A stretch of 43,027 nucleotides of DNA from a virus: IMG/VR virus record IMGVR_UViG_3300042184_000010, positions 1 through 43,027 of that record, one strand, 5' to 3'. Position 1 is the stretch's first letter, and each line of letters starts with the position of its first letter. The notes under the pieces were generated by a model that saw only the letters and a list, made by a program, of their open reading frames with translations, searched no databases and had not been told where the DNA came from. The position numbers were made by a program, and so were the translations under genes. Below, piece by piece: positions 32,228 through 36,788 of the stretch.

Positions 32228-32419
32228 AATGCTGGCCCTTATAGATTTCAGTTATCGTTTAGTGCGTTTTGATAGGGCACGCAGATATGGGTTGGCGCGA
32301 GGTCCATGTCCCCACAGGCCATGCCGCCCGAGGAAGGACCCACGATTGCCCCATGATGGTGCGTGTCAATGACCGTTCGTCTGATTGATTGAGCGCATCG
32401 ACACACACCATCATGATAG
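32228..32419. other. Non-coding stretch upstream of terS; candidate cos / terminase-binding region
   Basis: No convincing gene occupies these bases. They include the 15-base inverted repeat at 32353-32367 and 32400-32414 (14 of 15 pairs, 32-base loop). On the minus strand a GC-rich stretch with GGGCGGCATGG and GGACCTCGCGCC is also present. Lambda places cos directly upstream of the small terminase gene, so this is the best place to look for the packaging site. An open frame on the minus strand (32248-32508) covers the area but lacks support. Confidence 0.45.
32353..32414. repeat. 15-bp inverted repeat upstream of small terminase
   Basis: ATGATGGTGCGTGTC at 32353-32367 and GACACACACCATCAT at 32400-32414 pair at 14 of 15 positions around a 32-base loop. 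It may be a hairpin in RNA or a binding site for a dimeric protein. Confidence 0.85.
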
Positions 32420-32653
32420 TCATTTGCTATCGCTATCTGCTGGGTCGGTCGTCTCTTCAATGACAAGCCTGGTGTTGCCATAGATAGCGAACTGCACTGA
32501 CTCGCCACCCTTGATTACCTTGTTGTAGGCATCACCCTTGTACTGCCCGCCACCCTCTCCATCATCATCGAATGGCAGGATGCGAACGTTCTTGTCATAG
32601 CCCTTGTTGTCATGCGTGATGGTCACTTGAATGGTCATACTCGTATTGCTCAC
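32420..32653 (-). CDS. Small acidic protein, function unknown
   Basis: This 77-residue acidic protein has a likely beta-sandwich ('TIQVTITHDNKGYDKNVRIL' and 'VIKGGESVQFAIYGNTRLVI') and a Gly/Asp-rich loop. Its start overlaps the end of the Rz-like gene by 4 bases (ATGA type), placing it at the end of the lysis block and just before the packaging genes. I do not recognise a family. The composition and overlap support it as a real gene. Confidence 0.65.
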   Translation of the reverse strand: MSNTSMTIQVTITHDNKGYDKNVRILPFDDDGEGGGQYKGDAYNKVIKGGESVQFAIYGNTRLVIEETTDPADSDSK

Positions 32654-33183
32654 TCTATGGGTTGATTGATTGGTGTTAGCCCATCATAGGCAGCCTCACA
32701 CGCTAGCCCCCTCACTCTGGACTGGTCAGCTGCTTCTGCCAGGATGCCCGCTCTACGGTCAGCGCTCTTGAGCACGTCGGCAAGCACTCTGGTGAAGCGG
32801 GCAGCTGCCTTGCTTGCGGCGTCAGTACAGGCACCGATGCGGGCTTGACTGTCTGCCAGTCTACTGACGGCTTGATCGACTGCCCCGCGCAGGCTGCCAG
32901 CAGTGGCAACAGCGTCAGCAGCATCAGTGCGCGCCTGGTCGATTGCGTGTTGTGCATCTTGTGTCACCTTCGTCATTGTCTGGTTGCGCATGGCCTCAAT
33001 GGCCCGTTGCTCTGCCTGTGCCTGTGCGGTGGCCGCTGTATCGGCCAGTGCGTGCTTATCCCACTTGCCCTGCCAGGTAGCGTTCGCCTCCTTGAGTCCG
33101 TAGTGATGGCCGACAAGGCAGCCAGCAGACCAAAGCATTGCGCCAATGATGATGCTGGCCAGCAGCATGGTTGTGCGGCTCAT
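32650..33183 (-). CDS. Rz: Inner-membrane spanin (Rz-like)
   Basis: The product has 177 residues. An N-terminal membrane anchor (residues about 6-25, 'LLASIIIGAMLWSAGCLVG') is followed by a long helical periplasmic region with coiled-coil character and Gln/Ala heptads, as expected for i-spanins (DUF2514 type). It links inner and outer membranes at the last step of lysis together with the nested Rz1. It follows the endolysin gene with a 4-base overlap. Confidence 0.9.
   Translation of the reverse strand: MSRTTMLLASIIIGAMLWSAGCLVGHHYGLKEANATWQGKWDKHALADTAATAQAQAEQRAIEAMRNQTMTKVTQDAQHAIDQARTDAADAVATAGSLRGAVDQAVSRLADSQARIGACTDAASKAAARFTRVLADVLKSADRRAGILAEAADQSRVRGLACEAAYDGLTPINQPIE
32712..32957 (-). 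CDS. Rz1: Outer-membrane spanin lipoprotein (Rz1-like), nested in Rz
   Basis: This 81-residue frame lies entirely inside the Rz gene in another frame, the classical embedded Rz/Rz1 arrangement. It has a basic N-terminus, a hydrophobic stretch and the lipobox Leu-Ala-Ala-Cys with Cys23 as the lipidation site. A proline-containing mature chain of about 59 residues follows. O-spanins sit in the outer membrane and bind the periplasmic end of Rz. Two more cysteines near residues 58 and 62 could form dimers. Confidence 0.85.
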   Translation of the reverse strand: MHNTQSTRRALMLLTLLPLLAACAGQSIKPSVDWQTVKPASVPVLTPQARQLPASPECLPTCSRALTVERASWQKQLTSPE

Positions 33184-33686
33184 GCTGCCTTCACTCCCTT
33201 GGCGATGGACTCAGCGCCACCCATGCCCAGGAACAGGCATTCTTCGGCAGCACGACGACGGACCAGGCCGCGCATCACCTTGCCGTCGTTCTTGTTCCAC
33301 TTGCGGAATTCCAGCGCAGCACCGGCATAATCGCGGGCGTTCAACTTGCGCAGCAACGTGCTATCGCCAAGGCCTTCAGCGATGGTGTCGGCGTCAATGT
33401 CGCTGCCGACGTTGTAGGCGAACAGAACCAGGGCGTCGAACTGGCCCTGGGTCAATGGCACTTTCACCAGGCTAAGCACCTCACGCTCAAAGCGAGCAAT
33501 GTCAGCCACAAAGGCCGCATCAGCCTGCGCCTGCGCCCACACCAGGCCCTTGACCACTTCAGGCCCTGTGTGGCCCCAGCCAATCGTCCATGGCTTGCCA
33601 TCCTTGCTGCCTGGGTCTGGATAGGCCGTCAGCTTGCACGACTCGAAATAGTGGCCAACGGCAATGCCGTGTGCAGAAATGCGCAT
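33180..33686 (-). CDS. Endolysin, GH24 muramidase
   Basis: The product has 168 residues. Glu15 is followed eight residues later by Asp24 and then Thr34 in 'PWTIGWGHT', the catalytic E-D-T triad layout of T4/P22-type lysozymes (glycoside hydrolase 24). Further family features are 'LTQGQFDALVLFAYNVGSD' and 'GLVRRRAAEECLFL' near the C-terminus. The N-terminus is not a strong signal-anchor, so export probably depends on the holin. It lies between the small membrane protein and Rz. Confidence 0.95.
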   Translation of the reverse strand: MRISAHGIAVGHYFESCKLTAYPDPGSKDGKPWTIGWGHTGPEVVKGLVWAQAQADAAFVADIARFEREVLSLVKVPLTQGQFDALVLFAYNVGSDIDADTIAEGLGDSTLLRKLNARDYAGAALEFRKWNKNDGKVMRGLVRRRAAEECLFLGMGGAESIAKGVKAA

Positions 33687-33691
33687 GGTGG

Positions 33692-33979
33692 TCAGTCCTT
33701 ATGCGGGCAGGTGGCGCAGCGAATGCGGTTCACCAGGTTGGTGCGGATGCGTGGCCAGAATGTCTTCATCCAGAAATGGCGAACGCCTATCGCGGCGAAC
33801 GTGCAGTTCAGCGCCGCTTCTGACGACTGGCCTGGGTTACTCAGCACGCCCAGCGCGGCCAGGATCAACAGCAGGTAAAGCAGCTTGCCCACAATGCCGT
33901 CACTGACGCGGCGCGACAGCAGGCACCAGAAGCCGTGCAGCACGATGATGCAGACGGCAATCAGGTTCAGGGTAATCAT
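33692..33979 (-). CDS. Small membrane protein of the lysis region (holin-associated)
   Basis: The product has 95 residues with two membrane segments: residues about 3-22 ('TLNLIAVCIIVLHGFWCLLS') and about 32-48 ('KLLYLLLILAALGVLSN'). The C-terminal half is soluble, with Cys and basic residues. It overlaps the holin-like gene by 4 bases and precedes the endolysin. A two-helix membrane protein beside a three-helix holin is often an antiholin or second holin, but nothing in the sequence proves either. Confidence 0.65.
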   Translation of the reverse strand: MITLNLIAVCIIVLHGFWCLLSRRVSDGIVGKLLYLLLILAALGVLSNPGQSSEAALNCTFAAIGVRHFWMKTFWPRIRTNLVNRIRCATCPHKD

Positions 33980-34296
33980 TGGCCGTTGCCTCCAAAGCGG
34001 GATTTAAGCAACGCCCACAGGTCTGCGGCCTTCACCGCCCTGATACCAGCGGCCAGCAATGACCCACCGAACGCGCCCAACAGGAAGCCAACACCACCGG
34101 CCAGTGCCGGTTCGATGTTGTAGACGTTGATGGCAAGCGGCGTGGTGAAGTACGCACAAGCTACGCCAGTGCAGACGAAGAACAGACGACCTTTCCAGGT
34201 CTTCAGCTCTTCATGGAAGGGGATTGCGATAACGGCACCGATCAGGCCTGGCAGGCCAAGTTCGGCGTTCGCCAAAAGGCGATCTAGAAAGCTCAT
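33976..34296 (-). CDS. Putative holin (three membrane segments)
   Basis: The product has 106 residues. Hydrophobic segments at about 15-28, 39-56 and 66-90 suggest three transmembrane helices, the layout of class I-type and related Pseudomonas phage holins. The N-terminus begins 'MSFLDRLLANAELGLPGLIG' and the C-terminus is basic. It lies just after the Mor-like activator and before the second membrane protein and endolysin, so it probably triggers membrane lesions that release the endolysin. It overlaps the Mor gene by 4 bases. Confidence 0.78.
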   Translation of the reverse strand: MSFLDRLLANAELGLPGLIGAVIAIPFHEELKTWKGRLFFVCTGVACAYFTTPLAINVYNIEPALAGGVGFLLGAFGGSLLAAGIRAVKAADLWALLKSRFGGNGQ

Positions 34297-34748
34297 TTGT
34301 TCAGGCCCATGACAGAAGCTCTATTGGCAGATTCAGCGCGAGTGTTGTCGTTCGCTGCCGATAAAGCCTCTTGGGTTTTTTCCCGCCGAAGGTTCCGAAC
34401 GTGCCTGTCGCTGACGCCCAGGATTTCCGCAATCTCTACAGGCTTCATGCCGGTTTCCAGCATGGTCAGTGCTGACCTGTCGCGGAATGTCTTGTAAATC
34501 CCTGCGCAGCTGGCTGGCTGCATAATCTCGCCACCGAAGCCCTTGACCAGCTTCATGGCGTCAGCCCAGCCAAGCATCTTGACCAGGTCGTGGTCAGGCT
34601 TCAAATCCTTGGGCACGTACATGATAACGCGCCAGGACTGATGGCCAACGGTATCAACGTAACAGCGCGGCAATTGACCAACCAAGAATAACGCACGCTC
34701 ACGCCCAATAACGTCGGCTATCTCTTGAACGCTCGCAGGTAATCGCAT
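34293..34748 (-). CDS. Mor-like transcriptional activator of late genes
   Basis: This 151-residue protein resembles the Mor/C family (Mu middle operon regulator): 'ASVQEIADVIGRERALFLVG', 'GFGGEIMQPASC' and a helix-turn-helix near 100-120 ('TGMKPVEIAEILGVSDRHVR'). In Mu, Mor turns on middle and C the late transcripts. Here the gene is the first of the 25-kb late run, so it probably activates late transcription. The C-terminal tail carries the 17-base repeat (Arg-Glu-Lys-Thr-Gln-Glu-Ala) and then Ala-Ala-Asn-Asp-Asn, and is probably disordered. Its ribosome binding site lies inside a hairpin (34754-34785), suggesting translational control. Confidence 0.8.
   Translation of the reverse strand: MRLPASVQEIADVIGRERALFLVGQLPRCYVDTVGHQSWRVIMYVPKDLKPDHDLVKMLGWADAMKLVKGFGGEIMQPASCAGIYKTFRDRSALTMLETGMKPVEIAEILGVSDRHVRNLRREKTQEALSAANDNTRAESANRASVMGLNK
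34367..34383 (-). repeat. 17-bp dispersed repeat, copy 5 (end of Mor-like gene)
   Basis: Plus strand CCTCTTGGGTTTTTTCC, exact. Read in frame as Glu-Lys-Thr-Gln-Glu in the C-terminal tail of the Mor-like protein, about 25 codons before its end. Confidence 0.95.
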
Positions 34749-34888
34749 GTCATCCCCAGTAATCTCAGCGGCTTGTCCACTGGGGTTATTGTATATCGCA
34801 ATGCCATTACCTCAAAGCTGTAACCACTGCCTGCCGCCGTAACCGGTTTGTAACCGACCTTGGTTACACCGCAAACCACTGATTTCAT
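34718..34888 (-). CDS. Possible 56-codon gene overlapping the Mor start
   Basis: A short frame opens with ATG at 34888 (AAGGA a few bases upstream) and ends at 34718, 31 bases inside the Mor-like gene. Its product would begin Met-Lys-Ser-Val-Val-Cys-Gly-Val-Thr and has a plausible beta-rich composition. It reads through the hairpin that hides the Mor ribosome binding site, so if translated it would open that hairpin and couple the two genes. It also spans part of the GTAACC repeat cluster. No family is recognised. Confidence 0.35.
   Translation of the reverse strand: MKSVVCGVTKVGYKPVTAAGSGYSFEVMALRYTITPVDKPLRLLGMTCDYLRAFKR
34754..34785 (-). promoter_or_regulatory. Hairpin sequestering the Mor ribosome binding site
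   Basis: CCCCAGT (34754-34760) and ACTGGGG (34779-34785) are a perfect 7-bp inverted repeat with an 18-base loop. In the mRNA the second arm is the GGGG of the Shine-Dalgarno sequence, five bases before the Mor ATG. Folding would block initiation. Confidence 0.5.
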
Positions 34889-35099
34889 TGGTCCTTTCTG
34901 TATCTGTAACCATGTAACCATAAATATAGAGATATAGATAACATGAGAGATATAGTGTGGTGGATAATTTTATATCTCTCTATGGGTCTATCGCCGGAAA
35001 AACCGGTTACACGGTTACAGGCCGAATAATCCAATGGATACAGGCAGTTACAGCGTAACCGAGACTGTAACGGCGGTCACAGTCACGCTTTTTGGTTAC
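34820..35099. repeat. Cluster of ten GTAACC/GGTTAC repeats with AT-rich centre (origin or control region)
   Basis: GTAACC occurs forward at 34820, 34839, 34850, 34906, 34914 and 35055 and reversed at 34862, 35005, 35013 and 35094. The AT-rich centre (34920-34986) has AGAGATATA twice, 18 bases apart (34928 and 34946), and a perfect 10-bp inverted repeat GAGAGATATA/TATATCTCTC (34945-34954, 34971-34980). This layout fits an iteron-type replication origin or a large operator. It fills most of the roughly 490-base gap between the Mor-like gene and the ATPase gene. Apart from one doubtful short frame there is no gene here. Confidence 0.75.
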
Positions 35100-35116
35100 A
35101 GATTTGCCCATAAAAC

Positions 35117-35141
35117 GACAAAACCCGGCACTTGGCCGGGT
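35117..35141 (-). terminator. Intrinsic terminator after the P-loop ATPase gene
   Basis: On the minus strand ACCCGGC-CAAGT-GCCGGGT followed by TTTGTCGTTTT. A 7-bp GC stem with T-rich tail about 100 bases after the ATPase stop. Confidence 0.7.
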
Positions 35142-35240
35142 CTGTCGGGTGTCGCTTCGCTGTTACGCTGGAACCGCTCTACCGCTTCGCCCAGCCAAGT
35201 CGATAGACATAGACGTACACAAACCAGGCGGCAGGCAGGA

Positions 35241-35732
35241 TCACGGCGCCACCTTCACGCCAGCGGCTTCAAGTGCGTCGATTACGTCGCATGCAAAATC
35301 ACCACTGTCATGAACTTCGTTAGGGTCTGGCAACTCTACCACCACCGCAGCCCTTGAAGCCTGCCAGGCCTCCCAAGCAGCGCCCCTGGCAACTGAAGTC
35401 GTCCAGCCAGACTGCTTGAACCAGTCGCTGAACTCTTGCATGGCTTCCTGCTTGGCATCCGTCACCGGCTCGTCAACCACCGCATAAACGCGCTTGATGT
35501 TTCCACGCCCAAGCTCTGGATGCGCCTGCAGCTCATCAAGCAGGCTTGCTGGGCACTCATCAATGCACAGCACCAGGTCACGACTTCCACGCACTGCCTG
35601 GGCGATGCCAGCAGCCGTGCTGCCACCACTGACAACCAGATAATTGCGACGAACTGCACCAGCAGCAATAATGCCCAGCAGCTCAGTTTTGCCGCTGCCT
35701 GGCTTCCCGCTGATTTTTACGATGTTCAACAT
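35241..35732 (-). CDS. Small P-loop NTPase
   Basis: This 163-residue protein has the Walker A motif 'GKPGSGKTE' at about residues 9-17 and a Walker B-like 'LVLCIDECP' at about 53-61. The fold is a compact P-loop domain without recognisable helicase motifs. It is next to the GTAACC cluster and downstream of the primase region. Possible roles are replication-initiation helper or a host-takeover ATPase. It has its own terminator on each side, so it is probably monocistronic. Confidence 0.7.
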   Translation of the reverse strand: MLNIVKISGKPGSGKTELLGIIAAGAVRRNYLVVSGGSTAAGIAQAVRGSRDLVLCIDECPASLLDELQAHPELGRGNIKRVYAVVDEPVTDAKQEAMQEFSDWFKQSGWTTSVARGAAWEAWQASRAAVVVELPDPNEVHDSGDFACDVIDALEAAGVKVAP

Positions 35733-35753
35733 TGTCCTTCCCTCAAATCAAAA

Positions 35754-35771
35754 GGGCGCCAATCGACGCCC
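35754..35771 (-). terminator. Intrinsic terminator after the 69-residue gene
   Basis: On the minus strand GGGCG-TCGATTGG-CGCCC followed by TTTT. A short GC stem between the end of the 35786 gene and the ATPase start. Confidence 0.55.
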
Positions 35772-35785
35772 AGGCTGCTGGTTGA

Positions 35786-35995
35786 TTAATCCTGACGGTT
35801 TGTCAGCTCATCATGATGGAAGTAATCCAGCTTCAAATAAATTCCACCATCGCTAATCATGCGAAAGGTCAGGTGGTCATGGTCGTTGGTGCTGATTTCC
35901 AGCACCTTGCACCAGTCCTTAACGAACCCGCCGTCATGCTGAAAAGTCAGCTCCAGTGAGTCACCCGGTTTTACGTCTTCTGCTTTGATGCCCAT
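35786..35995 (-). CDS. Small protein, function unknown
   Basis: The product has 69 residues with beta-rich composition ('EDVKPGDSLELTFQHDGGFV' and 'HLTFRMISDGGIYLKLDYFH') like a small SH3-type or Tudor-like barrel. A GAGG-like sequence (CGAGGAAG on the minus strand) lies upstream of the ATG. A palindromic operator (36058-36073) and a hairpin (36021-36047) lie upstream and a terminator downstream, so the gene seems to be its own transcription unit. No family is recognised. Confidence 0.6.
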   Translation of the reverse strand: MGIKAEDVKPGDSLELTFQHDGGFVKDWCKVLEISTNDHDHLTFRMISDGGIYLKLDYFHHDELTNRQD

Positions 35996-36020
35996 TCTTA
36001 CTTCCTCGGTTGTTTATACT

Positions 36021-36047
36021 GCCAAAGCCCGAATTAACGGGCTTGGC
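36021..36047 (-). terminator. Hairpin upstream of the 69-residue gene
   Basis: GCCAAAGCCCG and CGGGCTTGGC pair with one bulge around a 6-base AATTAA loop. No long T-run follows on the minus strand, so termination is weak or Rho-assisted. It could instead be a leader structure of the 35995 gene. Confidence 0.45.
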
Positions 36048-36057
36048 GACTGCAAAT

Positions 36058-36073
36058 GATTATCCTGATAATC
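36058..36073. promoter_or_regulatory. Palindromic operator GATTATC-CT-GATAATC
   Basis: A perfect 7-bp palindrome with a 2-base centre just after the end of the 36075 gene and upstream of the 35995 gene. Its core TTATCCTGATAA matches the site at 1911-1922. Confidence 0.55.
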
Positions 36074-36074
36074 G

Positions 36075-36620
36075 TTACGCGGCCTGCAGAAGTTCTGCCG
36101 GTGCGTTCTTGGTAAAGCGCATCATTAGCATTCTGACTTCGCGTTCGAACTCTTGCTGCTCGGTCATCGGCAGGTGTTCCCACAGAACCACCGCATCATG
36201 CCACAGGGCGCCGGTCAGGCTGTTTTCGGTGCTGACCTGTATACCCTTCATTTCTGGTGGCTTCACAACTGTCTGGCTCGCGCTGCTGCGTTTCTCGCGA
36301 ATGGCAACCCTGACGGCTCCCATGGTTTCGAACTGCAGCACCTTCAGGCCCATTCTGTAAGCTGCCCTGACAGTCGAAACGTACAGCTTCACGGCGTCGG
36401 GTGCTGGTTTCTCCTTGGCGCCTTCAACAGGTCTGCCAGCCTTCTGGCTCCAGCCGTTGGCTTCATACGCCTTCGACACCATGTCATTGAACTGTTCCAG
36501 CTTGCTGGCGTTGTTCGCCTTGATTGCTGCAAGCATGCCCTTTGCGACTTCCTCGACTGCACCAGCGGCGCGTTCGATCTGCGAAAATACTTCTGCAAGG
36601 TCCTGTTTTTGAGTTTTCAT
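36075..36620 (-). CDS. Phage protein of unknown function near the replication genes
   Basis: The product has 181 residues from the ATG at 36620 (GAGGTGG upstream, good spacing); an ATG at 36635 in the same frame is weaker. The first 65 residues are helical with coiled-coil tendency ('LAEVFSQIERAAGAVEEVAK'), followed by a basic stretch and another helical region. A plausible DNA- or protein-binding role is suggested by the basic patches, but I do not recognise a family. The promoter region carries the perfect operator at 36706-36723, and a terminator isolates it from the primase gene. Confidence 0.65.
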   Translation of the reverse strand: MKTQKQDLAEVFSQIERAAGAVEEVAKGMLAAIKANNASKLEQFNDMVSKAYEANGWSQKAGRPVEGAKEKPAPDAVKLYVSTVRAAYRMGLKVLQFETMGAVRVAIREKRSSASQTVVKPPEMKGIQVSTENSLTGALWHDAVVLWEHLPMTEQQEFEREVRMLMMRFTKNAPAELLQAA

Positions 36621-36705
36621 CTTCGGCCACCTCAATTTTTAGGCTGGGTAGCGTCCGTGCGTTTACTGCGCCGCCGTTGTCATGTCAGGCCGGTCAAGTA
36701 AGTAT

Positions 36706-36723
36706 GATTTACCTTAGTAAATC
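36706..36723. promoter_or_regulatory. Perfect operator palindrome GATTTAC-CTTA-GTAAATC
   Basis: Seven-base arms around a 4-base centre, perfect. It lies about 85 bases upstream of the 36620 gene start. Related sites are at 1952-1969, 40788-40805 and 42291-42308, and half-sites near 3473. This is the best-formed member. Confidence 0.7.
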
Positions 36724-36767
36724 CGCCAATTGATTGTTGCTATCAACCACCGCCAATCAATAGCAAA

Positions 36768-36783
36768 ACCCGCCGAAGCGGGT
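36768..36783 (-). terminator. Terminator after the primase-helicase gene
   Basis: On the minus strand ACCCGC-TTCG-GCGGGT followed by TTTTGC. A 6-bp GC stem with UUCG loop right after the primase stop. Confidence 0.8.
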
Positions 36784-36788
36784 CTGGT

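Noticed and set aside
32248-32508. 86-codon minus-strand frame ending Asn-Asp-Asn
   Set aside because: It overlaps the better-supported 32420-32653 gene in another frame, lacks a ribosome binding site, and covers the inverted repeat. A vague PAAR-like 'Val-Pro-Tyr-Gln-Asn' resemblance is too weak.
16836-34383. 17-bp repeat as a transcription terminator or classical -1 slippery site
   Set aside because: There is no hairpin next to the T-run in most copies, and in the gene frame the A-run reads GAA-AAA-ACC, which is not an X-XXY-YYZ heptamer for that frame.
35034-35357. 107-codon plus-strand frame in the GTAACC zone
   Set aside because: Its start overlaps the repeats, its end is antisense to the ATPase gene, and the sequence has no domain-like pattern; likely chance.
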